Origin: Typhlomys cinereus
Taxonomy: Eukaryota; Chordata; Mammalia; Rodentia; Platacanthomyidae
Assembly (NCBI GenBank): GCA_023101885.1
Contig: JALPQD010000213.1
Span: forward strand, 1,559,001-1,623,000
Direction: 5' to 3'
Length of the DNA stretch: 64,000 bases
Under the pieces are notes generated by a model, which was not told where the DNA came from, did no database searches, and saw only the letters and a program-made list of their open reading frames with translations. Positions 23,878 through 34,795 of this stretch are shown here, in pieces. Both the position numbers and the translations under genes were made by a program. Every line of letters starts with the position of its first letter. The stretch's first letter is position 1.

Positions 23878-25224
23878 GTAAATACACATAGGGAAGTAAT
23901 AGGGTGTGGGAAAGTGTGTGTCATGTGTTGGTGGTGTGGTTGCTAACCTGTGCTACTACTAGTGAAACCTTTAGGAGATGCAATATGCAGTCTACTAGAA
24001 AATAAGTCATTGAGGCCATGTCCTCTATGGAGATATAGGATCCTGGTCTTCACCATGCACTACCAATAGGATGCCCTTGCCTCATTACAGGACAAAGAAC
24101 AATGGAAGACATCAACCATTATTTAAAACTTCTGAAAGTATAAGCCAAAAGAAACTTTTTCTCATTGCACTTAGTTAACCACAGTGATTTTGCCATAGTG
24201 ATAGAAAAATAACATTAAAAAAGAGAAAGGTGAAATGAAATGAGTAGCTAAAGGAGGGTCAGGGAGTTGTCACCATCCCCTCAGCTTCACAAATATATCT
24301 TTCATTTGCATCCTTAATTCATTTGAGAGACTAAAAGTACTCTAAGTCAATGCCCAAGTCTAATAAATTTGGACTACTTTTTATCCCAGATGTAACTGAT
24401 TCCTATCCTATTCCTATCTTATCAGCAGACCATCGCCAGTGTGGAGCATTTGGACAGGAGTATTATTTACTGATCTTCTGTCATATGTGAAACGTTGAGT
24501 CTCAGTATTGCACTGCAGAAGACTGATGCTACTGTACCATTTTGTGGGAGAACCCAGGGGCTTTCAGAGGCAAGTATCTTGCTGGAATCCAGCAAAGAGG
24601 TGAAGCATGAGAAGCACAACTGATGTCTACCTGGCTGTAAAGCCAATTTATCGCCTCACCACACTTTCAAAGGCATGCTACACCTCTTGATTTACATAGT
24701 AAACGAAACCTGTTCTTCTTATGATGGGAACTGAAGTACAGAATCCAAAAAGATGATCATCTCAGTCATTGTGCCCATAGGTTTTGAATGGTATAAATGT
24801 GTAGTGAAAAGTTCAACCCAGTTCACCGACTTCTGTTAGTAAAGTTCTACAGTCTTCAGTAACTACAGAAGGTGATAAGTGTCTTCACCACCATGCCCAG
24901 CTTAGACAATGACTTTTGTAAGTCAGTACTTACATATTAGCTAATTGCCCATGTATTGCCATGATAAATAGGCCAAAAGTCAAATCACAACATGACGAGC
25001 ATGGAAAAATGAAAATGAGTCTCACAAATTATAATAAAGGCTTCCCTTCTTCATTTTTATCCTGCAGATTTGGTTCTTGGCTTTCATGTTTTAACCTCCT
25101 GCAATTCTTTACCTTATCTGGATAATCTGTGACTTATAATTTTACACTTTAGTTCAGTTGCTACTATCAAAATATAACAAGAATATAAAGATTACCTGAT
25201 TACATTTTTCTTTTACTTTTTAAA
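23878..25224. other. Unique sequence, no gene seen
   Basis: AT-rich sequence. A short B1-like remnant (ccaccatgcccagc) may lie at about 24887-24902. Nothing else recognised. Confidence 0.4.
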
Positions 25225-25508
25225 AATCTTTTATCTTTTGTATTTATCATATGTGAATGTGTACATGTGCATTTTTATCAAAGGCAGTGTATGTGCCTGT
25301 GGAGGTCCAAGGGTGACTTCAGGCTACATCCTGGATTGTTCTCCTCCTTTTTTCTTCACTCTGGGGATTCTCAGGCTATGTCCTCCAGAGCTTGGAGTGC
25401 AGGCTGCTGCCATTTCTACCTGGCATTTTTATGTGGGATCCAGAATGCAAACTTAGGTCCTTCTGATTGCAAGGCAGAGGGTTAACCTCTGAGTCATCTT
25501 TCCAACCA
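25225..25508 (-). repeat. Dip-like T+ SINE, older subfamily, (TG)n lost
   Basis: Antisense body 'gtggaggtccaagggtgacttcaggctacatcctggatt' and decayed head 'gagtcatctttccaacc' ending near 25508. In place of a long TG run it has only 'tatgtgaatgtgtacatgtgc', so the microsatellite either decayed or never expanded. Confidence 0.8.
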
Positions 25509-25924
25509 ATCCAAGATTACATTTTCCATTTTATAATTATAAAACAAAAATTCAATTATAAAACAAAGTTGGAATTAACATTAATAAAGATATTTAATAA
25601 ATTAATTACATATATATTTATGCATATATAAATTGACCTCTTTCATTTATCAATTCCACTACTATAACTAATTTAAGTGTCATCAGGATTTGAATTGTCT
25701 TTCCAGTCCTTGTTCAAAATCAAATATGAATATTACATGTTTCCAGTGAAGAGATAATCCCTTTCAGTGTGTGTGCTTCACTGTGATTGATTAATTAATT
25801 AATCCTTTTATAATCCATTTACAATCCCTTTATAAGCACTTAAGATGTTTTCAGATTTTTTTACTATGGGAAGCAAATACAGCCAGAGAATGTGAAGAAA
25901 GGAGCTTTCTTTTGGTAGACTGAA

Positions 25925-26176
25925 TCTTTCTTTTGATTTATTCCTATTTTTTGAGACAGAATATCATTATGGAAATCATGAAGAAGTTCTTTTCTGTGAC
26001 TTTGAAAAAAATACTCAGGTCCAAACAAAGTAAAGGGGACAGGTTTTATTATCCAGCTTATGGTTCCAAAGAGGATAGCCTGCGATGATTGAGAAGACAT
26101 GATAGAATATGACAGAGACGCATGGAGAAGGGAACAGGAGGCTGGCTGTTACTTTACAGCAATACTTGTGAATGAG

Positions 26177-26221
<45 letters not shown>

Positions 26222-26400
26222 CAGGAAACCGTCTTGTTATCAAACAAAAGGCTAGCCTCCAGTAATGTATTTCCTCCATCAAAGAAGTACCTCCTAAAGG
26301 TCCTATATCCTTTCCAAACAGTACCACCATCTGGGAAACAAGTTCTTAAACACATGAGTCTGTGAAGGACAATTCAGATTGATTCTATGACAGCACTATG
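25925..26400 (+). repeat. Old interspersed repeat with (GA)n
   Basis: Layout resembles the other 'ttttatt...ggttcca' repeats in the window: a head with 'ggacaggttttattatccagcttatggttcc', a middle with cctccagtaatgtatttcctcc, and a 3' part with 'gtaccaccatctgggaaac'. An uninterrupted (GA)n run occupies about 26178-26216. Family name uncertain. Confidence 0.4.
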
Positions 26401-26420
26401 GTGAACCCATGACAATCCTC

Positions 26421-27782
26421 CTGTCTCATCCTTCCAAGGGCCAAGATTAGAGGTATGAACTTTCATTTTCGACTCAGAGATTTTCTTTTATGAATCCATA
26501 TTTATGTCCTTATTAGCAATTTTCCATTATTCTTTTTCATTCTTACCATATATGGCCAAATTATTTCCCCAAATGTGGATTGTAAAAACAGAGCAGTAGC
26601 TTTGAAATTTGTTTCATGTCTATTTTGGGTAAAAGGCCAGTTGATACAAAATGTCTATGTAATTGCAAGAATTGCTTATAAGGGTAGAACATAGCATTTG
26701 CAACACTTACATACCTTTAATTCCTTTGAAAAATCATTTATCCATTCAATAAATGATTTACTTTTTTACCACTGCAATTTCTTCCATTGTATAGCTGTTG
26801 ATCTGGAGGAGAGTCATGGATGAGTAGAGCCCTAACAAAGATCAACTGGCAAAGTGACCACCATGAAAAGTCACCCTACTGGAGATACCATACCAAAAAC
26901 ATGATCTCCCTTTTGGACAAAAGATACATTTATCCATTTTCAATTGAGGAGTTTGTCAGTATCTATTCAGTTTGTAGGTTCTACAGTAGTTGAGATTTTT
27001 TTTCCCACCCTGAAGAGTACAGTATGAGACATTTTCATGCAATGCTATTTCTTGCCTTCAAAAGAGGAATGACTTAAAGAATATATTCTAAAATGGATTA
27101 TCAGAAGGATACTTCATGTGTCCATGTGTCTGGATACTAGACAGTGAGAAATGTTATTTGTGGACACTTGAAAACATTAGAAAGTGGAAATGATCATATC
27201 AAAGATTTCTTCTTCAGAGGGATATCCCTCCATCTAACTTCACTTCCTAAAAGCTATCTCTTATTGGTTTTGTCATTGTTTTTAGAGAATGGTGATAAAG
27301 TCCCAAACTCCCCTCCTTTTGGAAAACAAAAACATGTGGAGTCATTGTTAAGTCTTGCTGTAGCCTCACTGATAACAATAAAAGTTTCAATTATGTTCTG
27401 TGCTGGGCATTTAAGTTGTTCAATTAAACACCAATACCATATTGCAGTCACAATGCATTGTCTAGATTTTCCCCCTAAATCTTCTCTCTTAGAAATAGTA
27501 TTTGTTTTGGAGTAATCTGATTGTGGGAGGTTTACTGTTTTTTTTCCATGACATGAACTAGTTCCTTATAGTTCACTGGTTACCAACAAAAGCTGATCAC
27601 CAGAACATCCATTAAAACCTCCTCAACCACTTCTACTATAGAAGTACAGAACAGTGTTTCCACCTGATGACAACAAAAACTCCTTTAGAATGTTGATAAG
27701 TAATCTATAGGTTCTTTTGCCAGAGGGACTGATGGAAGCCCTATTTTCAAATCAGGAGAAGAAAGGCAGGTCAGGATGATTT
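26421..27782. other. Unique AT-rich sequence, no gene seen
   Basis: The 123-codon plus-strand frame at 27144-27515 is not recognised and overlaps a minus-strand frame. No interspersed repeat identified. Confidence 0.4.
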
Positions 27783-27950
27783 TTTAAAATTTATTTATTT
27801 GAGGTGGAGGGAAGGAGAAACAGCGCAATGACACACTGGTGGAAGTCAGGTGACACCTTTCAAAAGTCTGTTCTCTCTTTGTGCCGTGTGGGTTCTGGGC
27901 ATTGAACTCAGGTCCCTAGGCTTTCAAGCAGTTGCCTTACCCACTGAACA
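27783..27950 (-). repeat. B3/B2-type SINE, old
   Basis: Antisense order: 'aaaatttatttattt' tail, 'ggaagtcaggtgacacc', 'ttctctctttgtgccgtgtgggttctgggcattgaactcaggtcc' and 'gccttacccactgaac', matching the general B2/B3 SINE layout in reverse. Confidence 0.65.
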
Positions 27951-28404
27951 TGGGTAATTCTAAGTTGAAACCATCCAGGACAGGAAACGATCACACTTGC
28001 GAAAGAAACAAAAAGGCTCTCAAGCCTCCACCCAGTTATATGGGTCAAAGCCTGTCCAGTTCTGAAGCAGCAAGGTTCTTTGATCAACACTTGAATGAAA
28101 TTGAAAGGAATAGGTGATGGTAACGTGGGGAAGTGAAAAACAGCACAGCACCATCAGCATTCATTGAAGTAAAATGTGAAAGAAAAATTTGTCTTTCAGT
28201 TAATTGAGTTTTCCCAAGAGTAGGGACTTGCATTTTGGAGAAGTTAATTCCAGGAAAATCTTGAGTCCTCACAGATTATATACTAATTTAGGGCAGAGTA
28301 AAGATTAATTAAAATTGATAAGACAAATACTGAAAAATTTAAAAAATGGTATAAAAACACTGAACATTTTTTCAATTCCTAGGATAGAAAAATAATAGCA
28401 GTAA

Positions 28405-28612
28405 GAGCTGTGGACACAGCCCAGATAGTAGAGAATATAGAGAATATAGCAGCATGCATGAGCCCCTGAGCTCCATCCACAGTGTTGGATAAAGCACAGC
28501 ACGGTGGTGCTGCTTGCCTACAACAGCATTCAGGAGATAGAGGCTGGAGGATCAGAAGTCCAAGTCTATCTTCAGATACACAGCAACTTCACATGAAATC
28601 CTGTGTCGAATG
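28405..28612 (+). repeat. B4-type (ID plus B1) SINE
   Basis: ID-like head (gctgtggacacagcccagatagtagag...catgagcccctgagctccatcc) is joined to a B1-like body (gcacggtggtgctgcttgcctacaacagcattcaggagatagaggctggaggatcag) ending near 28612. Diverged. Confidence 0.75.
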
Positions 28613-29010
28613 GCTGACATGGCAATATGCCCCCATAGACTACCCAGGATCCCAGGGGAGATGGTTTCAGGCAAGGCAGTCCTTAGAGTAAAGGGGTTAG
28701 ACATGTATAGGGGAGTAGGAGTACCCACATCAGTGGATGACACAGTGGAGGACCCCTGGTCTACCACAGAGTCCTCAACCCCTAATAGAGTAGACAATTC
28801 AGAGGGAATCCCATGGCCCATATAAGCTGATGGAAAGGAGGGTGGGAGGGAGCAGGTGGGAAACACCGAAAGAGAGGAGGGAGGGAGAGAGGGGGGAAAG
28901 AGGGCAAGAGGGAGGGACAAGAGGAGGGAGGGAGAAAGGAAGGGGAGAAGGAAGGGGGCTTGTATAACTAAACAAAATAATAATAATAAAAAATAAAAAA
29001 AACAAGTTGA
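28613..29010 (+). mobile_element. Probable L1 3' UTR, different lineage
   Basis: Unique-looking 200-base segment, then a purine block (28835-28958), then 'cttgtataactaaac' and an A-rich tail (28975-29003). Order and ending resemble the L1 3' ends elsewhere in the window, but the sequence upstream of the purine block differs, so it belongs to another L1 subfamily if it is L1 at all. Confidence 0.5.
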
Positions 29011-29169
29011 ACTCAAATACCGGAAATGCTACAATGAAAATGCAAGGAACTTTGACCCCCCTACTATGAGTCAAGAACTACAAATTTTTGACTAAACTCC
29101 TTAAATTGTTTTTATTTAACATAAATATTAGAGTAAAATATAAACTCAAATAAAGCTTTAAAAGTAAAA

Positions 29170-29490
29170 AAAAAGATCAAGATGAAAAAGAATAGAAAGA
29201 AAGGAAGGTAGGAGAGAAGATATGGGGGAAGAAAGGAAGGGAGGAATGGGGAGGAAGGAAGGAAGGAAAGAAGGAAGGAAGAAAAGAAGGAAGGAAGAAA
29301 AGAAGGAAGGAAGAAAAGAAGAAAGGAAGAAAAGAACGAAGGAAGGAAGGAAGGGAGGAAGGAAGGAAGGAAGGAAGAAAAGAAGGAAGGAAGGAAGAGA
29401 AAAGAAGAAAGGAAGGAAGGAAGGAAGGAAGGAAGGAAGGAAGGAAGGAAGAAAAGAAGGAAGGAGTAGAGAGAGAGAGAAGTAATGAGG
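29170..29490 (+). repeat. (GGAA)n / (GAAA)n homopurine tract
   Basis: About 320 bases nearly devoid of pyrimidines on the plus strand, mixing GGAA and GAAAAGAAGGAA units, ending in a short GA run at about 29467-29480. Reading frames across it are artefacts. Confidence 0.95.
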
Positions 29491-29947
29491 GAATTAGAAA
29501 GGAAGGGAATAAATATTCTGAAGAGATTCTGGGTCACAATCTTTTATGTTCAGTATTTCTAACTACTGCTAAAGGAAATTTGTTGACAGAAAAATTGGAT
29601 AAAATGTCTTTAAGTAGAAAGGCAGAGAAGAATGCCAGGGACCAAGGGGAGTCCACTTCTAGGGTAAGACAGGGTCAGCTTGACTTCATGGGTCAATTTT
29701 AGACTACTACATTTTCTTCTTCTGTTGCCTTGAAATTCTTGCATGAGCACCACTTCCTGTGAAGGTGGAGTTCCTTCACCTCCACACCTATCCCAACACT
29801 TGACTTTTTCTGCTTGATCAGAGATAACACTTGGGTTCTTCACTGTTCTTGAGAAGGAAAAGAAAGGAATGACCAGGATTGAACAAACAAGCATGTACGC
29901 TAGACTACGTTGTAACCTCATGGAAAACACATTGGATGCAATGAATT
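29491..29947. other. Unique sequence, no gene seen
   Basis: No repeat family or exon recognised. A 106-codon minus-strand frame (29610-29930) is unrecognised. Confidence 0.4.
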
Positions 29948-31260
29948 CTTATTTTATTTTTTTAGAGTTTCACATGAATACAATGATTTTATGTCATTTT
30001 AACCCCTTATAACACAATCCCATGCCCCCTCTTTCTAACATTATTCTTCCCACCAAGTTTCTCTTATGTTCTCTTGTCCTTCATTCTCCTGTGTGTTTCA
30101 CCCACAGAATTGTACTTGGGTTACCTGGACTCCTCTGTATCTGTCCCTTCATCACATCCTACATTAATCCTCAGTCATTTCTCAGGGAGATATGGTACCA
30201 TTCATGTGTTGAAATATTGATGGGCAAAATCTTATGCAGGTTTTGTAGACGTGGGCAGAACTGCAGTGAGTCCATGGGTGTAGCCCCCTGTCATGCCAGG
30301 TGATGACGTCTGGCAACATACCTCCCCATCCTCAGACTCTTACATTCTTGCAGTTCCTCTTCTGTGATTTTCCCTGAGCTTTCATTAGCAGGGTGTCATA
30401 GTTAGGCACAGGTGTCAACTTGACAGTTTATGGTTTGAGCTCTGGGCACATTTGTAGAGAATCAGTGGTTGAGTTAGGCCCAGAGCAAACCTGCAGGAGA
30501 TTGTCTAGCTGATGGGGAGGGCCCAGCCCATGGTGAGTGGATTAGGCCCTGGAATAAAATACAGAGAGCTGAGAAAGTTGGCATCCTTGTGTATACTTGG
30601 CTAGACATGGTGGTCTGGCAAGTAAGGATCGTCCCTCTCTCAGCCATTATGTAGAGATGGTGTGGCCAGTTCCCTCAGTCTTGGTGTTGGTGCATGCTCT
30701 CCTGTCAGGCTGGACTACAGACTATAACTGGACTATCGGTAAGAAAATAAACCCATTGTTCCCTTAAGCTGTCTGATGGTCATTTATCAGCAACCATGCA
30801 GGCTAAATGCCACAGAGGTTGATTTAGATGGCCTGTTTAAACTGAAGAGTACTCAGTTGTCCACTGTCTGCATTTTGATCAGTTGAGATTCTCCACATTA
30901 AACACCTTCCATTGCAAAAGGAAGCTTCATTTCTAGTGTGAAGAGCTTCTCTATCCTATGGATACAGTGATAAACATTCAGATGACTACTTAGTATCATG
31001 TCCTTGTAGGTTAATCTTAGAGTTGTGTTCCTCTCTAAGGTCTATGTATCCTCTCTTCTACAGGTTCTTGGTCTGGTTTACAAAATCAGGCATACTTTTG
31101 CTGAGATAGACTTTTACTCTAACCAGAAAGTAGGTGGTTACCCCCAGAACCCTTATGCCACTATTGTGTCAAGATCAGGTCTTGCCAGGGTGTCGGTGGC
31201 TGTAGTTAAGTGAGAGTACTGCAGGATTCTTATCCCTGCTGCATCTAAATACCCACTGTT
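29948..31260 (-). mobile_element. Old rodent LINE-1-lineage fragment, split by a later repeat
   Basis: Antisense sequence that I recognise as a common rodent L1-lineage segment: 'ttgaaatattgatgggcaaaatctt', 'tgcagtgagtccatggg', 'cctccccatcctcagactcttacattct', 'tttccctgagc', then after an inserted repeat 'gatttagatg', 'cattttgatcagttgagattctcc' and 'ggtggttacccccagaacccttatgccactattg'. T-rich left edge fits a minus-sense poly(A). It is interrupted at about 30397-30815. Subfamily (L1 or HAL1-like) not certain. Confidence 0.6.
30397..30815 (-). repeat. 400-base interspersed repeat, copy 1
   Basis: Begins 'gtcatagttaggcacaggtgtcaacttgac' and ends near 'tcatttatcagcaaccatgcagg', and contains 'gggctgg'-type 'gcccagcccatggtgagtggattaggccc' and 'ggaataaaatacagagagctg'. 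A full-length inverted partner lies at 45150-45537. It sits inside an older L1-lineage fragment, so it is the younger insertion. Class (LTR or DNA element) not resolved. Strand is assigned relative to the copy at 45150. Confidence 0.7.
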
Positions 31261-31799
31261 CAGATGCTCTTAATTCCTACTCAGAACACGGTAAAAGAAG
31301 CAAACTAAATTTCAAGCGTTGCCCCAGAGAGTTATTCTTTCTTTGACATTTCAATTCCTCTTGGAGATTTAGTTTCATTTTCAGTGATTTCTTGGGTGAG
31401 TAAAATAACATTTCACTCAAGAGTTAAAAGGGGAGTTGTGGATCTTTCTTGCTGACCTGGAATTAGTGTCCAGGCGTCTGAGTGCCGCTCCACCACCCAG
31501 TGCACTGTGAAATATGTTTTCCGCTACGATGGTATTGCTGGCAGTGCATAAAATAAATGGACTGGATCAGAAATAGCCCAGCTCTCCCTTAAATGGATTC
31601 TTCTGGATGCATGGTGCTTTGGAGATTATTTCCAAACTTTCTTCCATGAAGAGTTTTATTAGTATTTTAACTTGCTCCTACAGAAGCTGTTCACTAACTC
31701 AGGTTTTTTCCTAGACAGTGTTGAGGGGCGACTGTAAGCCCAATGTGTAGATGAAGAAACTGAGGTCAAGAAGTTTGGGACAAGAAGATTGAGGGAACA
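31261..31799. other. Unique sequence, no gene seen
   Basis: No recognisable repeat or exon. Confidence 0.4.
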
Positions 31800-31800
31800 G

Positions 31801-31852
<52 letters not shown>

Positions 31853-32090
31853 AAGACGACACTAGAGTATGTGTTTGCCTGTGGAGGCCCAAGGGTGATA
31901 TTAGGAATCATCCTGGATGTCACTATCTTCTTATTGCTTTGCTCTGGTTTTTCCAGGCTCTGCCTTCCAGAACTGAATTAAAAGCTGCTGTTATACCACC
32001 TGACATTTTTATGTGGGATCTGAGCATCTAAACTCAGGTCCCTTTGCGTGTGAGGCAAAGACTTTAACCTCTGAGCCATCTCTCTAGTCC
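31801..32090 (-). repeat. Dip-like T+ SINE, older subfamily
   Basis: Antisense copy with (TG)n at 31802-31848, 'gtggaggcccaagggtgatattaggaatcatcctgga' and head complement 'gagccatctctctagtcc' ending at 32090. Confidence 0.85.
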
Positions 32091-33049
32091 AAGGTCTAGA
32101 AACTTGAAGTTCTTCAGAAAGTGGGAGATAATAAATGCCTAAGCCTAGGAACAATTCAGATTTAGGGGCCTCAAGTCTTAGTTTTTGCCATTATTCTCGC
32201 TTATCTAATTCAAAGCTGCTTAAGTTAGGGTTTGCATTCATTACCCTACATACAAGGGAAAATCATGTAACCACAGGATAAATAAAAAATGAAATTTATT
32301 TTCCTTCCCTATGACCAAAAATTCAGAGCTTGCAGTTTAGAGTTGCAGGGTGAGAAACTTTTTCTCAGTTTTATGCTATGATCAAACATGTGAAGGTGGC
32401 TGTAATTCGTGTATCATGGCTGCGATGTACAGCACAGAAAACAGGTTAAAGGAAAGAAGTAGTACCTTAATCACAAAGGAAAATCTCTTTTCATAAATGA
32501 GCAGAAACCTGTCCATGCCATCATGAGTCAGCTAATTGCCTAAGTGTGCAAATTTCAGCTCACAGCTCAATAAAGTAGAGGTTCTACAGGAAAAGTCAAG
32601 GAAGAGAATGGGTTTTACATCAAGGCCTGTGAGTATCTATCTTAAAAAAATAATGCTCACTTCAAAACTGACCACATATTTTCTTGGGGGATATTTTTAT
32701 TTTGGCATGTATTTCCTCTTTTATGTTTATGGGTTTAGAACATGGGCCCATTTTACTGACATGGTCATTTTTACTAACAGCCATCCAGTTACATAAAGAA
32801 TTTGCATAAAAATCATACCCTTTAGGGGAATAAACTTAAGAGTCCATTGGGCTGAAAGTTTTGATGCTCATCTGTTGATTACTATTGACGTTACAAAAAT
32901 AGTTTCTGGAAAAGGATGAATAGATTTGAAAATATGCGATTCAAATATATTCAAGTACTAGAGAAAAGTGGTTAGAAGAGCCACAGGCTCATAGTCCTCT
33001 AACCGATTGGGTAATGTACTTTATGTTGGACGCTACTTGCCATAAACAT
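32091..33049. other. Unique AT-rich sequence, no gene seen
   Basis: No clear repeat. The 86-codon frame at 32536-32796 is hydrophobic at its C-terminal half because of T-rich DNA and is not recognised. Confidence 0.4.
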
Positions 33050-33340
33050 TAGTTTCTGTAAGTATTACTCACCTGCTGAGTCACACAGTTCACTATTCTG
33101 CTCGCAGTGAAAATTAATGCCTTGTAATTCACAAGCTCAGTCTTAGAGGAGAGATTTATAATTCAAGAGGGTTGTAATGCTCCTCCATCTTCTTTTGGCA
33201 TCTTGCTGGCCTTTAAAGCCCTTCTTCTAACCATAGGATTTCATAAGGAACTTTGTACCTGCACTGAAGATGGCCGTGAAGCATTTTTATTAAAGCTTCC
33301 CAAACATCATGGTGATTAATTCATCCCAGACTACACTGGA
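33050..33340. promoter_or_regulatory. Candidate conserved noncoding element
   Basis: Repeat-free, balanced sequence with an AP-1-like 'tgctgagtcacac' (about 33072-33084) and 'aaaattaatgccttgtaattc' homeodomain-type motifs. Not open in a convincing frame. Conservation is inferred only. Confidence 0.3.
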
Positions 33341-33667
33341 CATGGGCTCTCCAAAAGACAAGCATCAGCCCACAGGAGCCTGGCCGACTTTGGGATGTGG
33401 GGAGCAGAGGAGGAACGAGAACACGAGCTGACAAGCCATGAGCAGGGGTTAGGGGACCCCCAGGACAGTGTGATGACTCTACCCAGGTTGAGGACTTCAA
33501 GAAGTTTGGAACTCAACTGGGAGTGAAGGAGCAAGAGAATAGGATGAGAATGTTGGTTTGGGGAGTAAGAAAGCTATCATCAAGCTTACTAGGATAATCT
33601 GAGAGTGATGTGGTGGTGGGGAGGGTGGAAATGAGCTCATGAGGAATTTAAAGGAAAAGCAATATAA

Positions 33668-33856
33668 ATGTGTGGAGGGCCATAATGGCTAGGTGGGTAA
33701 CACTGTCTGCCAAGCAAATCTGAGGAACTGAGTTTCATCCCTGGAATTTACATAAAGGCGGACGAAGAGAAATGACTCACTAGGGTGTCCTCTGAATTCC
33801 ACTAGGTTGTCTTCTGAATTCCACTAGGTTGTCCTCTGAATTCCACATGCATGCTG

Positions 33857-33907
<51 letters not shown>

Positions 33908-33930
33908 ATGCATGCAATGATAAATAAATA
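33668..33930 (+). repeat. B2/B3-type SINE with internal 22-bp triplication
   Basis: Head 'ggccataatggctaggtgggtaacactgtctgcc', B box-like 'ctgagtttcatccctgg', a body with three tandem 22-base units (33779-33800, 33801-33822, 33823-33844), (CA)n at about 33859-33904, and an 'aatgataaataaataga' tail. Confidence 0.7.
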
Positions 33931-34276
33931 GAAATTAATACAAATAAGAAGTATAAATGAAAAGTGGTGATGTCAATGGAACCAGTAGCCTAAATAACTT
34001 TCCTGAATATATGACCTCTTAATAAAATACTTAGGGGCTAGAATTTTGGCCTATCAATTTTGGGTGGTACAGACGTGTGCCCATGGCAATGTTGCAATCA
34101 TAATGGTAGTACATGCAAGATAGAGGATAAATTATTTTCCTTTTCTCTCTATGTAGAAAAGTTCTCATCAAACCATTTACTTGTATTGTACACATAAGTT
34201 AATTATAATTCCAAATTTATTAAAATTCTGGTAGAATCCTGTGAATAGTTCTCCTCAATGAATGTCATAAGCAAGT

Positions 34277-34400
34277 AGGGGCTGGAGAAATGACTCAGGA
34301 GTTAAGCATCTGCTTCACAAGAATCAAAGTTTGGATCCCAGCATCTTGCAAGAGCCTGCACTTCTGGCTCTGTAAGGTGGAGCCTGGGAAATCTTGGAGA
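34277..34400 (+). repeat. Dip-like T+ SINE, 5' half
   Basis: Head 'aggggctggagaaatgactcaggagttaag', B box-like 'gtttggatcccag' and 'ctgcacttctggctctgtaaggtggagcctggg' match the first half of the family. The 3' half is replaced by a homopurine tract. Confidence 0.8.
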
Positions 34401-34795
34401 AAGGAAAGAGAAGAAAAGGGGAGGGAAAAGGAGAGGAGAGGAATGGAGGGGACGGGAATGGAGGGGAGGGAAGGGGAGGAGGAAGGGGAGGGCAGGGGAA
34501 GGAAGAGGAAGAAAAAGGGGAGGGGAAGGAAGAGGAAGAAAAAGGGGAGAGGAGGGGAGGAATAAGGGGAGGGGAGGGAGGGAAGGAGAGAGGAGGGGAA
34601 GAGAAGGGAGGGAAGGAAGGGGAGGGGAGGGAGGGGAGGGAGGGGAAGAGAGGGGAGGGAGGGAAGGGAGGTGAAGGGAGGGAAGAGGAAGAGGGGGGGA
34701 GAGGAGAGGGGAGGAGAAAAAAGGGGAGGGGAGGGGAGGGAGGGGAGGGGAGAGAGGGGAGGGGAGGGAGGACAGGAAGAAAGAAATAAAGAAAA
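34400..34795 (+). repeat. (GGGGA)n homopurine, G-run-rich tract
   Basis: About 395 bases made almost only of G and A on the plus strand, dense in GGG and GGGG runs, starting at the point where the SINE body breaks off. Frames of 131 (+) and 203 (-) codons across it are low-complexity artefacts. Confidence 0.95.

Noticed and set aside
30022..30303. 93-codon hydrophobic frame resembling a membrane protein
   Set aside because: The DNA matches a common antisense rodent L1-lineage segment.
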